The notes under the pieces are model-generated. The model was given only the letters and a program-made list of their open reading frames with translations, did no database searches and was not told where the DNA came from. From Chitinophagales bacterium (GTDB taxonomy: Bacteria; Bacteroidota; Bacteroidia; Chitinophagales; Chitinophagaceae), in NCBI GenBank assembly GCA_017303855.1, contig JAFLBL010000004.1, forward strand, positions 62,001 through 126,000: a stretch of 64,000 nucleotides of DNA. Direction: 5' to 3'. Within the stretch, counting starts at the first letter, position 1, and every line of letters starts with the position of its first letter. The position numbers and the translations under genes were made by a program. This document shows positions 9,415 through 18,620 of the stretch, one piece after another.

Positions 9415-10941
9415 TCAGTACCCTGGCGTCTGTGTCAGTAACGGGTCTGCCGTAAGCATACTGACCGACAGGGGTAATAAAAATTTTGCGGTGCTCGCAG
9501 GAGAAAAATAAGTGGGATTCAGGTTGGCATATACATAACTGTCACCGGCTCTTCTCAGTGCCCACCAACGCTTGCCTTCTCCGATAAATTCACGGAGGTA
9601 TTCATCCAGGATCGCATTCATATTATCGGATACATTGCTGTTTACATACGGAGTGTATCCCGGGCCATAAGCCCTTTGACGTATTGCATTTATCTCCGCA
9701 GCTGGATCTTCACCCAGTTTTGTTTTTGCTTCAGCCAGTAATAATAACACATCGGCGTATCGGTACACGGGGAAATCGTTATTGTAAATCTGAGATGTTC
9801 CTGCTGTTGTTCCTGCGTATTTGGTCAGGAATATACCACGGGTGGCAAAGGGAGAGGCGTTGGAGTACATCACTTTGAAAGTGTTCGTAATCCGCTGGTC
9901 AGCTGGTGCAGCAGTCAGGCGATTGATCATTGCCTGGTTCATACCTACCCTGTTAGCCCCGTTTACATAGGGGTAAACGGAAGTTACTGTGGGTGTGGCA
10001 GCCTGCGCAAAAGACAGGGTAGCTGCCTGGATGGAGTTCACCTGGAAGCTGCTGAACATACCCATCTGTGCCTGTTGCAGTTCATAGTTGATCGCGAAGA
10101 TGATCTCTTTGTTGTTGCTTTTTTTAGTGGGATCAAAAATATCCGCATAGTTACCCTGCAGATCCAGGGTGGTGCCCTGCAGGTTCCTGATTTCCAGTAA
10201 AGCGTTTTTCGCTGTTGTGAAATCCGCATTTCCTCCGCCCATATGTGTGCCGGTCCAGATAAATACATCACCTTTCAGCAAGAGTGAGGCCATTCTGCTC
10301 CAGTACACCCGTTTGCCTGCGGCCAGTGTATTGGAGGCACCGAACAATTGCAGGGATTTTTCGATATCGGCTTTAACCTGTGTAAATATGGTATCGGCTC
10401 CGGTGCGGCGCTTATACGTTTCTGCCGAGTTGTTGATTGTTTCAACCGGTTCTGTATTCAGCGGAACGGCGCCCCAGGTCCTTGCCATTGTATAATAAAC
10501 ATAGGCTCTTAAACCATAGAGTTCAGCAAGGATACGATCCTTTTCCGTAGCTGATAAAGGTGTCTGGGGAATGATGTTGATGACATTATTGAAATTATAG
10601 ATAAGGTTATAAAACCCGCCCCAGTTAGTAAAGGGTACATTCAGGTTACTGATATTATGCCGGTACAGGTTTTGCAGTCCTCCGTCTACTGATTCAGTAA
10701 ATAAACCATCCACCCAGATATCCGAGCGCATTTCACCCAGCTGGAAAAAAGTAGCGTCAAAAGCACGGAAACGGCCATACGCTCCATGGTATAAGGTACG
10801 TGCGGCATTGGGGTCTTTTAAAGCCTGATCTTTACTGATGGCATCCTGGGGCACCACTTCATCCAGTTTTTTGGTGCAGGACAGGAAGCCCAGCATCAGT
10901 ATGGACATTCCCGCGATCAATATGATTTTAGTGTATTTCAT
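9415..10941 (-). CDS. SusD/RagB-family outer-membrane glycan-binding lipoprotein
   Basis: A 508-residue surface lipoprotein that forms the lid of the SusCD uptake pump. The signal peptide ends in a lipobox, LGFLSC, with the modified cysteine near residue 22. SusD hallmarks are present: TPR-like helices in the first half, the RAYVYYTMARTWGAVPL block around 145-165, and the C-terminal YADVLLLLAEAKTKLGE and EFIGEGKRWWALRR motifs. It lies 29 bp downstream of its SusC partner. The ligand is inferred to be a sialylated glycan or free sialic acid because of the operon. Confidence 0.95.
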   Translation of the reverse strand: MKYTKIILIAGMSILMLGFLSCTKKLDEVVPQDAISKDQALKDPNAARTLYHGAYGRFRAFDATFFQLGEMRSDIWVDGLFTESVDGGLQNLYRHNISNLNVPFTNWGGFYNLIYNFNNVINIIPQTPLSATEKDRILAELYGLRAYVYYTMARTWGAVPLNTEPVETINNSAETYKRRTGADTIFTQVKADIEKSLQLFGASNTLAAGKRVYWSRMASLLLKGDVFIWTGTHMGGGNADFTTAKNALLEIRNLQGTTLDLQGNYADIFDPTKKSNNKEIIFAINYELQQAQMGMFSSFQVNSIQAATLSFAQAATPTVTSVYPYVNGANRVGMNQAMINRLTAAPADQRITNTFKVMYSNASPFATRGIFLTKYAGTTAGTSQIYNNDFPVYRYADVLLLLAEAKTKLGEDPAAEINAIRQRAYGPGYTPYVNSNVSDNMNAILDEYLREFIGEGKRWWALRRAGDSYVYANLNPTYFSPASTAKFLLPLSVSMLTADPLLTQTPGY

Positions 10942-10970
10942 TTCAGTTTTTTTTTGGATTGAACAATCGA

Positions 10971-13900
10971 TTATAATATTACCCTTATCCCGATGGTCAG
11001 GCGTTTCGGCAAAGGAAATTTTCCCTGGTCCACACCGCCGAATTCCGGGAAGTTGCCACTGTAACCGGAGAAATAGGCGAGGTTGGTACCGGTAATATTC
11101 ACACTCAGTCCTTTTAACCGGTTGCCGAGATAACGGCTGAGTATTTCGGGAGAGAGATCATAGGCCAGCGTCAGTTCTCTGAGCATTACATAGTCGCCTT
11201 TTTCCCACAGGTTAGCCGCCGGGTTATTGCCGCTGGCATCCGTAGCGTAGTTTCTTCCCTGGTTGGCCCAGTAATACCGCGGCATAGTAGCCGTTGTATT
11301 GTAAGGTGTCCATGTTTTCAATACATCCGTGGTGGAATTCTGCGAACCCTGCACCTGGCTCATACCGCGAATGATCTGGTTATTCAGGATGACAAATCCG
11401 AATGCATAGTCAAATCCGGCATAAAAGCGGATGCCTTTGTATCCGCTGCTGATAATGAAACCACCGATATGTTGCGGAGTGGTACGTCCCACTTTCACAA
11501 ACTGGCGGCTGTCGATTGTGTCATTTTTATTCACCTGGTGCCATTGCGCGTCACCCAGTTGTTTGATGCGCTTATTGGTATACGGGAGAAATGCGTTGTA
11601 AACATTGGCATCGGCAGTAATCTTGGTCAGGTCAGTATAAATGCCATCCCATTTCGGCGCCCATACTTCATCAAGCCCTATACGTTCTCCTTCCACCAAT
11701 CCGCCTACATACATCTGTTGTCCGGGGTTTTTGGGATCCCATACCAGGAAACCGCTTGTCCTGTTGCCGGGTAACCCGTTAAAGGGCAGTTTTTTTGCAA
11801 AGCTCTTTACATGGAAATAATTAACACCGGCTTCCAGACTGAATCCGTTTTGTTTTTTAGGTTCAATGATCTTCGCATTCACGGCTATTTCAATTCCCTT
11901 GTTTTGTAACTGGCCAAGGTTGGTGGTAAAGCTGCTGAAACCGGTTTGAGATGAAATGTTCAGGCCCGCGAGTTTATCAAATACATTGCGTACAAAGTAA
12001 TCCATATTCAACATGATGCGATCGTTGAGGAAGCCCAGGTCGGCACCGAAGTTCAGGCTGTTGGTACGTTCCCATCTTACGTCTGAATTGATATAGGAGG
12101 CCACATAGGTGCCGCCAAAACCATTGTAGGTACCGGCGTTATTGTACACTTGTGAAGTGGCAAAAAAGCCGAGTGAGTTTACGTTTCCATTTACACCATA
12201 ACTGATTCTTGGTTTCACACTGCTCAGGTAGTTGGAAACTTTGGATCCTTTATAGAATTTTTCGTTGTGCAGGTTCCATCCTACGGATACGCCGGGGAAT
12301 GTACCGTAGTAATTTCCTTTTTTCAGGCGGCTGGAACCATCTACGCGGATGACACCGGAAAACAGGTACCTGTTCAGGTAGGTATAGTTCACTCTGCCGA
12401 TGGCTGATCCGATTCTTTCCCACTGGTTAAAGTTGGAAGATGCACCGGCCGGGTTGATTATGGTTGTACCCTGCAGGCTGGGTGGAGTGGAGGCGGTGAG
12501 CCAGGGAATGAGGTCAGTAGGTGCGCCCTGGGAGAAGCCGGAATTGACATAATTTTTATAATCATAAAATTCGGTACCTGCCAGCGCCGTCACGTTGTGC
12601 CCGCTGAAGTTTTTACTGAACTGCAGGAAGGCATTGGTGGTATACTGCGTTGTTTTGGTGTTATTAAAACTGGCCGCGCGGTTGGTATTGAACGCGCCGC
12701 CATTTCCCTGCTGAAAGGCTTTCGTGAAGAAGTTATTATTCGTGTATTGATAATAACCGGATCCGCTGGCCAGGAGTTTCAGCCAGGGAAGGATGGTATA
12801 TTCAAGGTTTATACCGCCGAGGAATCGTTGCTGGTTGGTGTTGTTAACGGTCAGGTTACTCCAGTAAAGCGGATTGCCTAATGTTACATCATTGGGGCCG
12901 GGTAATACGGCCCCCGAGGTATCATTGACATAGCGTACTGTAGGCGCTACACCGACAAAGCGCTGCAGTAGTCCGCCTGCGGCGCCACCCTCCGGATCCA
13001 CACTATTGAATCCGCCATAAGGCAAAGCCTGTTCCACATTGTACGCGCTGATATTACTGGTAATTTTCAGGTTTTTGCCCACATTTAAACCGCCATTAAA
13101 ATTCATATTAAAGCGTTTCAGTTGGGAGCCGATAATCATTCCATTATCTTTCACCATGCCGAGTGACAAGGCATGGGATCCCTGGTCATTCGCGCCGGAG
13201 AAATTGATATTATGTTCTGTGGTATTTACCTGCTGCAGGATCATGGCTTCACGGTCTTTTGCACTCAGATCAGTATAAAGGATGCTGTCCATTACTGATG
13301 GGGTAAACGGATTCGGGTCAAGCAGTAATTTCCAGCGGGGATCATTCATCAGCTGCCTGTTCTGGTTATTTAAGAGCTGGGTGGTATATAAGCCTTCCGC
13401 ACCTCTCCAGCCGGAGTTGACCGCCCATCCCCAGGCGCCGAGCAGCTGGTTGCGGTCAGTATTCATCGCATTGGTATTATTGTCCAATGAATCGCCACGG
13501 AAACGGGCTTGTAAACCGAGCCTGTTCATCCGGATATAATCTGCCGCGTTCAGGTAATCGGAGGGATTGCGCCGGATATAGTTAGTTGTCTGGCTGAATG
13601 AATAGGTAACGCGGGTCTTTCCTTTTTGCCCTTTTTTGGTTGTCAGCAGTACCACGCCGTTTGCCGCACGTGCACCGTAGATAGCCGTGGTGGCCGCATC
13701 TTTCAGCAGATCAATACTGGCTACATCATTGATGTCAATGCCGTAAAGGGAGGGGACAATCACTCCATCCACAATAAACAGGGGTGTACCACCGCCACCG
13801 AATTCCGTACCGCCCCGGAAGGAAATGGTAGGACTGGTGCCGGGTTGTCCGGTACGTTGTTGTACTCTTATACCGGGGGCATTGCCCTGCAGTACGGTTG

Positions 13901-14318
13901 CAACGTTTGTACTGGGGCTGTGTTCAAATGTTTTAGGGCTGACTGTTGCAACAGCGCCCGTCACTTCTTTTCTTTTTTGTGTACCATAGCCGGTTACTAC
14001 TACGGCATCCAGTTCACTAACTTTTGTTTCGAGTGAAAGGTTGATGGCCGCATCGGTACCTACCTTCACTTCCCGGGTGTTGTAACCCGTCATGGAAAAA
14101 ACCAGTATATCGCCGGTGGCGGCTTCAATACTGTAGTCACCGGTAGCATTGGTTTGGGTTCCGGTGGATTTGCCTTTAATGGTGATGGAAACTCCGGAAA
14201 GAGGTTTCGCTTCATCATTCAGGATTTTGCCGGTAATTCGTTTGGTTTGAGCAAAAGCAATTGTTGCAACAAGTGTAAACACTGCAAGGAGAGAAAGCCT
14301 TAAGCGTTTTAATTTCAT
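10971..14318 (-). CDS. SusC/RagA-family TonB-dependent transporter
   Basis: An 1115-residue outer-membrane receptor that imports the glycan with SusD, driven by TonB. The frame is open to 14387, but the ATG at 14318 is chosen because MKLKRLRLSLLAVFTLVATI begins a typical signal peptide ending at Phe-Ala-Gln, and the longer form would include the promoter. After the signal come a carboxypeptidase-regulatory-like domain (about 25-110), the TonB-box/plug region with VVTGYGTQKRKEVTGAV and a NGVVLLTTKKG block, then a 22-strand barrel. No anti-sigma-interacting extension is seen, consistent with control by the neighbouring FadR-type regulator. First gene of the sialic-acid operon. Confidence 0.95.
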   Translation of the reverse strand: MKLKRLRLSLLAVFTLVATIAFAQTKRITGKILNDEAKPLSGVSITIKGKSTGTQTNATGDYSIEAATGDILVFSMTGYNTREVKVGTDAAINLSLETKVSELDAVVVTGYGTQKRKEVTGAVATVSPKTFEHSPSTNVATVLQGNAPGIRVQQRTGQPGTSPTISFRGGTEFGGGGTPLFIVDGVIVPSLYGIDINDVASIDLLKDAATTAIYGARAANGVVLLTTKKGQKGKTRVTYSFSQTTNYIRRNPSDYLNAADYIRMNRLGLQARFRGDSLDNNTNAMNTDRNQLLGAWGWAVNSGWRGAEGLYTTQLLNNQNRQLMNDPRWKLLLDPNPFTPSVMDSILYTDLSAKDREAMILQQVNTTEHNINFSGANDQGSHALSLGMVKDNGMIIGSQLKRFNMNFNGGLNVGKNLKITSNISAYNVEQALPYGGFNSVDPEGGAAGGLLQRFVGVAPTVRYVNDTSGAVLPGPNDVTLGNPLYWSNLTVNNTNQQRFLGGINLEYTILPWLKLLASGSGYYQYTNNNFFTKAFQQGNGGAFNTNRAASFNNTKTTQYTTNAFLQFSKNFSGHNVTALAGTEFYDYKNYVNSGFSQGAPTDLIPWLTASTPPSLQGTTIINPAGASSNFNQWERIGSAIGRVNYTYLNRYLFSGVIRVDGSSRLKKGNYYGTFPGVSVGWNLHNEKFYKGSKVSNYLSSVKPRISYGVNGNVNSLGFFATSQVYNNAGTYNGFGGTYVASYINSDVRWERTNSLNFGADLGFLNDRIMLNMDYFVRNVFDKLAGLNISSQTGFSSFTTNLGQLQNKGIEIAVNAKIIEPKKQNGFSLEAGVNYFHVKSFAKKLPFNGLPGNRTSGFLVWDPKNPGQQMYVGGLVEGERIGLDEVWAPKWDGIYTDLTKITADANVYNAFLPYTNKRIKQLGDAQWHQVNKNDTIDSRQFVKVGRTTPQHIGGFIISSGYKGIRFYAGFDYAFGFVILNNQIIRGMSQVQGSQNSTTDVLKTWTPYNTTATMPRYYWANQGRNYATDASGNNPAANLWEKGDYVMLRELTLAYDLSPEILSRYLGNRLKGLSVNITGTNLAYFSGYSGNFPEFGGVDQGKFPLPKRLTIGIRVIL

Positions 14319-14340
14319 GACAAGCAGTTTAAATTGTGTA

Positions 14341-14355
14341 TTATGTATGACATAA
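14341..14355. promoter_or_regulatory. Palindrome at the susC transcription start (candidate operator)
   Basis: A 15-bp inverted repeat with six-base arms, TTATGT-ATG-ACATAA. It directly follows the predicted susC -7 box and so covers the expected transcription start. The size (short arms, three-base centre) and the GTATGAC core suit operators of FadR-type GntR regulators such as the one divergently encoded at 14502. Binding here would block initiation. The link is inferred. Confidence 0.5.
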
Positions 14356-14388
14356 CAAAAATAGGAGTAATCCTGCGAATTTTCCAAA
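14356..14388 (-). promoter_or_regulatory. susC promoter (TTTG / TAnnTTTG)
   Basis: On the minus strand TTTG (14388-14385) and TATTTTTG (14363-14356) match the Bacteroidota -33 and -7 consensus with a 21-bp spacer. Transcription would start near 14350, about 30 bases before the chosen susC ATG at 14318. Confidence 0.6.
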
Positions 14389-14414
14389 TTCTTCCATGTA
14401 TAATTTTATTAATG

Positions 14415-14440
14415 TTGATAATCAATAAATTATAATCAAT
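14415..14440. promoter_or_regulatory. Palindrome plus direct repeat in the susC/regulator gap
   Basis: TTGATAATCAA (14415-14425) is a perfect palindrome, and ATAATCAAT occurs twice (14418-14426 and 14432-14440), 14 bp apart. It lies between the divergent susC and regulator genes, upstream of the susC -33 element. It could be a second binding site for the FadR-type protein or a site for another regulator. The region is AT-rich, so chance is possible. Confidence 0.35.
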
Positions 14441-14501
14441 TTTTCAAAAATTAGGTATTTTCAGTAATTTAGTGTTGATTTATTAAGTAGTACATATTAA
14501 T

Positions 14502-15206
14502 TTGAGCCAGGTGGTTAATGAAAATTTTAAATCTATAGAGAATACCAGCCTTGTAGATAAGGTGGAGAATAACCTGGTGCAATTGCTTCAGCAACAAAAA
14601 CTGAAGATCGGGGATTCGATTCCCACTGAACTTGAACTGGCACAAAAGCTGGGCGTGAGCCGTACGGTTATCCGCGAAGCCTTACTGCGGTTACGGATGA
14701 TGGGCTTGATTGAATCCAAGAAAAAGAAGGGGGCGGTGATAACGAGTCCGGATCTGTTCAGCAATTTGAGCAAGAGCATGAATCCGCATATCCTGTCGCC
14801 TGAAACACTAAAGGAGGTTTTTGAATTACGCCTGGTACTGGAGATCGGGATGGCCGATCTGTTATTTCACCGGATCACGAAAGAGGACCTGCAAACGCTT
14901 CACGAGATTGTAGATGATGAACCGCCGGCCACACAGCATCATCTTTTTAATATAGAACATGAAATAGCCTTTCACGGCAAGCTCTATGAGATTACCGGTA
15001 ATGAAACCTTAAAGAAGTTTCAGAAAATGCTCCTGCCCGTTTTTGATTACGTACACAATAGTGGTCTGCTCAAAAAGCAAACCCTGCTGAAAACTTTTGT
15101 CTCGCATAAAGAACTTGTCAATATGCTGGAAAACGGCACCCCGGAAGCATTCCGCAATGGAATGCGGGAACACCTGGAGAATCACTTTGCGCGGTTGTTT
15201 AGTTGA
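14502..15206 (+). CDS. FadR-type GntR regulator of the sialic-acid locus
   Basis: A 234-residue transcription factor with an N-terminal GntR winged helix (about 17-80; IPTELELAQKLGVSRTVIREALLRL is the helix-turn-helix region, written here in part) and a C-terminal FCD ligand domain (about 100-230) with histidine/aspartate residues able to hold a metal. FCD regulators respond to organic acids, and sialic acid or a breakdown product is the natural guess here. It is divergent from the operon, with the intergenic palindromes as candidate operators. The start is TTG at 14502; a GTG four codons on (14511) is the alternative. Confidence 0.85.
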   Translation: MSQVVNENFKSIENTSLVDKVENNLVQLLQQQKLKIGDSIPTELELAQKLGVSRTVIREALLRLRMMGLIESKKKKGAVITSPDLFSNLSKSMNPHILSPETLKEVFELRLVLEIGMADLLFHRITKEDLQTLHEIVDDEPPATQHHLFNIEHEIAFHGKLYEITGNETLKKFQKMLLPVFDYVHNSGLLKKQTLLKTFVSHKELVNMLENGTPEAFRNGMREHLENHFARLFS

Positions 15207-15207
15207 G

Positions 15208-15228
15208 GTGAATGGTGTGTGGTGAATA
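15208..15228. repeat. Heptanucleotide tandem repeat, 3 units
   Basis: GTGAATG, GTGTGTG, GTGAATA, starting one base after the stop codon of the regulator gene. Part of the scattered 7-bp repeat family of this window. Confidence 0.6.
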
Positions 15229-15498
15229 GGGGCATAACGGTAACCGGAAGCAATAAGGCTACCGGGAAAAACCCTGTCTTTAAGGAATGGTACAGGGATA
15301 AAGGGACCTTTCTACATCTCGACCTTTCAACTTACATTCTTCACTCTTCGTCCACTCATGAAATACTCATGAACCCCGGAATCCGGGAACGAAGAGTGTA
15401 GAAAGAGTGAAGAATGAGCGAAGGGGGAGGCAATAAAGAGTGAATGCCAGGCGATTACAGAAATTCAAAAAGCTGATATTGAAATGCCCGGAAACATA

Positions 15499-15876
15499 CC
15501 GTGCAGCATTCTGCTGTACGGGCCTATTCTGTCGCTTTCAGCGACATTACAGAATGATACCAAGAGTGCTCAACGAGGCTTCCAGCCTCGTCTGTAAAAA
15601 AAAGTTACCAGCAGTCAGGATCTTCAATATTGTACCAGCTTCCTTTCTTGTCAAAAGTCAGGTACCAATGCTAGGCTACATGTTTTGGTTGGGGCCTCGC
15701 CACTATTTTTCAGTATTGCTTTTTGTAAAGTAGAGTTGATGACTTCTGCTTATCCTGTTGGCTAATCTGGTAAAAAAAGACAAACGAGGCTGTAAGCCTC
15801 GTTGAGCAACTTCTGTGCGCTTTTTCGTTGTCGCTGAAAGCGACAGAATAAATCCGTGCAGCAGAATGCTGCACGG
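15499..15876. repeat. Mirrored triple-hairpin element (REPIN/MITE-like) with a decayed interior
   Basis: Three hairpins occur in order A-B-C and then as C-B-A in inverted orientation. A: 15499-15521 (CCGTGCAGCA stem) and 15854-15876. B: 15531-15545 (GTCGCT/AGCGAC) and 15830-15844. C: 15574-15590 (CGAGGCT/AGCCTCG) and 15785-15801. A and B have loops TTC on the left and GAA on the right, as expected of true inverted copies. The arms also share GCTCAACGAGG and TATTCTGTCGC. The 707-bp gap (15207-15913) holds no intact gene; besides this element it has heptad repeats and an imperfect inverted repeat around 15340-15420. No transposase is nearby. Confidence 0.75.
15602..15664 (-). pseudogene. Possible gene remnant inside the hairpin element
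   Basis: On the minus strand, between the hairpin arms, one frame reads HWYLTFDKKGSWYNIEDPDC then W and a stop. This has protein-like composition and lacks an intact upstream frame, as a stop codon comes just before it. It may be the tail of a lost gene. Too short to assign, and it could be chance. Confidence 0.25.
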
Positions 15877-15913
15877 AAAGGATCATTAACTTTTCGCCCT
15901 GCTATCTTCTTCC

Positions 15914-16495
15914 TTACATCATCGGTGCCGGAGCCGCGGGCGCTGCAGATGCTGCTTTTTTTCGCTTGGCCTTTGTTCCATCCGGTTTGGCATTGACGGC
16001 AGGTTCGTCCGTAGCAATACTGTCTACCAGCAGGGAAGCCAGAAATGCATTCATACTTTCTTTACAAGTGTTTACATTGTTGCAGTACAGCTGTACAAAG
16101 AAAGTGGCCTGTTTGTTGGAGAATGAATAGAGATAATAGCGCTGATCGGGGCGGGCAGGGTCAGCATTGCTGCGGGAACTGAAACTGACGATGCCATTGG
16201 ATTCCGTCATTGTAACCGATGACTGATCTTTACTATAAACAATTCCTGCCCCGCTCCTGGAAGCACGGACTTTAATAAATGCTTCTTTTGAAGTAATGGC
16301 AATCTGTTCTGTTTTAAGAATACTGATCCGGCAGGTATCTGCTTTCCGGGCATTGTATTCGAGTACAGTGGCCGCACCTTGCTGACTGCTTCTCCAGCCA
16401 TCAGGTACAGTGAATGTGGCAATCCCGGATTTAGTCTGGGCATATGCCAGGCTGAAAAAGAGTACAGCCAGGATACTGAGCATTGTTTTTTTCAT
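15914..16495 (-). CDS. Secreted protein of unknown function
   Basis: A 193-residue protein with a signal peptide (MKKTMLSILAVLFFSLAYAQ). The middle part (about 25-155) begins with FTVPDGWRSSQQG and alternates short beta strands, resembling PsbP/Mog1-like small secreted domains; two cysteines near 139 and 144 may form a disulfide. The tail (about 165-193) is Lys/Ala/Pro-rich and probably unstructured. It stands alone, next to the hairpin element and ahead of the transglutaminase cassette on the same strand. Function not recognised. Confidence 0.7.
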   Translation of the reverse strand: MKKTMLSILAVLFFSLAYAQTKSGIATFTVPDGWRSSQQGAATVLEYNARKADTCRISILKTEQIAITSKEAFIKVRASRSGAGIVYSKDQSSVTMTESNGIVSFSSRSNADPARPDQRYYLYSFSNKQATFFVQLYCNNVNTCKESMNAFLASLLVDSIATDEPAVNAKPDGTKAKRKKAASAAPAAPAPMM

Positions 16496-16589
16496 ATAAT
16501 GTGTTTATTGTTTCATCACAAATAAACCATTTTCATCTCACTGTATGTATCATGTGAAAAGGGGATTTTTGGGCACCCCGCACCCTTTA

Positions 16590-17549
16590 TTACTGCTGCT
16601 GCTGCATTTCCATAAACTTCCTGTACGAATTGCCTGCGGGTGTAGGATTGGTATGCACCTGATAGGAAAAAACCGGGGCGGCTTCTTCTTCCCGGGGCTG
16701 CGGTTCGCCATTGTCGATGGTTACGGACACTTCAAGACTGTGTTCGGAGGAGCCTTTATATGTGCCTTTCATCGGTGTACAATCGGAAAAACTGCGGCCC
16801 ACGGCGAGCCGTACATGCCTGTCGCTGACAATACAGTTATTGGTGGGATCAAGTCCTAACCAGCCATAAAAGGGAATATAGGCTTCCACCCAGGCATGCG
16901 TAGCGCCTTCGCCACGGAGTTCGTGGTTTTTGGGACAGATATAGCCACTCACATAACGGGCAGGAATACCTGATAATCGGAGCATCACCAGCAACACGTG
17001 CGCGAAGTCCTGGCAGACACCGGCCCTGAGGCTGAGTATTTCATCCACCTGCGTTTCCACACTGGTAATTCCTTTTTTATATTCAAACTGCTCAAATACA
17101 TACGCCGACATTTTTACCGCGGCAGCGAATGGCGTTGTGTCCGGGGTAATCATACGGCTGATGAGTGATTGCACCTCATCATGCGCGTCAAAGCTCTCCT
17201 GCAGCATGAAATCCATGTAGGGAAACTGATCCCGGATGACCGAAAGATTCTCCCATTGGGACGCAGCCGGCGTAGTATCTTCAGGAAGACTGACCTCCGT
17301 GGTGATGACTTCAATTTTTGATTGGATTGTAAGTCCGGCATGGGGCTTTATCAGTGAAAATATACCCACCTGGTTGCCGAAATAATCGGTAAACACTTCC
17401 ACGACCGGATGATGCGTGATCAGGAGTTCATGTTTTTTTACTTCCTGTTGCAGATCGCTGATGGGAAACAGCATCACCTGGTTGGCACTGTCGATAACCG
17501 GAGAAGCATAAGTGTACCGGGTGATATGATTGATATGATAAAGGGGCAT
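16590..17549 (-). CDS. Transglutaminase-like cysteine protease/amidase
   Basis: A 319-residue cytoplasmic protein with the bacterial transglutaminase-like N-terminal domain (about 1-80) followed by a transglutaminase core. The catalytic triad is visible: C179 in RAGVCQDFAHV, H218 in GATHAWVEAY and D234 in GLDPTN. In many bacteria this gene is linked to an alpha-E protein and a circularly permuted ATP-grasp protein, exactly as here, where it is the last of three. The set is proposed to make and process a peptide-like product, but no product is known. The 20-bp gap to the upstream gene supports one operon. Confidence 0.88.
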   Translation of the reverse strand: MPLYHINHITRYTYASPVIDSANQVMLFPISDLQQEVKKHELLITHHPVVEVFTDYFGNQVGIFSLIKPHAGLTIQSKIEVITTEVSLPEDTTPAASQWENLSVIRDQFPYMDFMLQESFDAHDEVQSLISRMITPDTTPFAAAVKMSAYVFEQFEYKKGITSVETQVDEILSLRAGVCQDFAHVLLVMLRLSGIPARYVSGYICPKNHELRGEGATHAWVEAYIPFYGWLGLDPTNNCIVSDRHVRLAVGRSFSDCTPMKGTYKGSSEHSLEVSVTIDNGEPQPREEEAAPVFSYQVHTNPTPAGNSYRKFMEMQQQQ

Positions 17550-17569
17550 GATTACAAAGATGATTGAAT

Positions 17570-18505
17570 TCAGGAATTACCAAAATAATATTGATTAAAC
17601 GCAGCCGCAATGCCAAATAATTCCTGACGGGTCTGTTGCAGGAATTGTTTCAGTCCTTCTCCATCGGAGGTATCAATGATACTGTATTTCACATTGTTCA
17701 TGGCCCGGCCGATCAGAAACTCCAGCTGGCGGTAATTTTCCGGCAGACTTTCGGGTTCCAGTCGCTCGAAATAACGGAGCAATTGGCGCAAACAATAGGA
17801 AATGGAATGCGGGAAATGCTCATTATATACAATCTGCTGTATCACCTGATCGGCCTGCAGATTGCCCCGGTGTGTTTTTAAATACAATTCATAACCGGAA
17901 AGTGAATACAACAAATACCGGAGTGCCGGCAGTTCCACCGGTGCCTGCAGATTATACTGCAGCTCAGTAAGTTTAATGTTGAGCATATCGGCGGATAAAA
18001 TGGCCCTTTCCAGGAATTTACCCGCATTTAAATAATTAAACCCTTCACCCCTGGCCATGGTAATATCCACCGTACCATGATACAACATACCCTGCTGAAT
18101 CAGCGCGTCAAGCGCGGTTACGGGGTCCCCGGACTTGATCTGTACCTGGATATGTTTTTCCCGGATCAGGTGGTAATAGTCATTGAGACATTGCCACACT
18201 TCCTTGGTAATATGGTCCTGTACCGCCCGGCCATTCTCCCGGGCACGGGTAATATTATTGATTACGGATGGTCCGTTGTCCCGGTCCAGCAGCAAATGTT
18301 CCAGTACACGGATGGAATGATTTCCGATGGCATTCACTTTCTCTTCCCCGGCATCACTGTAATTCAACAGCAGTGTATGCCAGTCAAAATCCCGCACTTC
18401 ATCCTGCGACGAAATATAATTGGTTCGTAAGATCCGTAACATTCCATTGGTCCGTTCCATATAACGGGCCATCCAGAAGACACTGTCGGCAACACGGCTT
18501 AACAT
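17570..18505 (-). CDS. Alpha-E domain protein (DUF403)
   Basis: A 311-residue, almost entirely helical protein beginning MLSRVADSVFWMARYMERT, the signature start of the alpha-E family. Biochemical function is unknown; it nearly always accompanies circularly permuted ATP-grasp and transglutaminase genes. Here it is the middle gene of that trio. No signal peptide or membrane segment. Family call is firm. Confidence 0.88.
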   Translation of the reverse strand: MLSRVADSVFWMARYMERTNGMLRILRTNYISSQDEVRDFDWHTLLLNYSDAGEEKVNAIGNHSIRVLEHLLLDRDNGPSVINNITRARENGRAVQDHITKEVWQCLNDYYHLIREKHIQVQIKSGDPVTALDALIQQGMLYHGTVDITMARGEGFNYLNAGKFLERAILSADMLNIKLTELQYNLQAPVELPALRYLLYSLSGYELYLKTHRGNLQADQVIQQIVYNEHFPHSISYCLRQLLRYFERLEPESLPENYRQLEFLIGRAMNNVKYSIIDTSDGEGLKQFLQQTRQELFGIAAAFNQYYFGNS

Positions 18506-18570
18506 CGGTAGATTAATTTTTTAGTATCAGCATGTTATTTTACTGTTCATTGAAAATTGATTGTTGAATA

Positions 18571-18590
18571 CCTGCCTGCCGGCAGGCAGG
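18571..18590. repeat. Perfect 20-bp palindrome
   Basis: CCTGCCTGCCGGCAGGCAGG, between the ATP-grasp and alpha-E genes. A related sequence (CCTGCCGGCC) occurs near 43391. It could form a hairpin in either mRNA or be a dispersed repeat. Confidence 0.6.
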
Positions 18591-18620
18591 TTGAACATTT
18601 TCTTTCATTGCTTCGGAATG

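Noticed and set aside
15440..15733. 97-codon plus-strand frame in the hairpin element
   Set aside because: It runs across three palindromes; the composition (runs of Cys, Lys and Arg) is not protein-like. The opposite strand gives a more convincing remnant.
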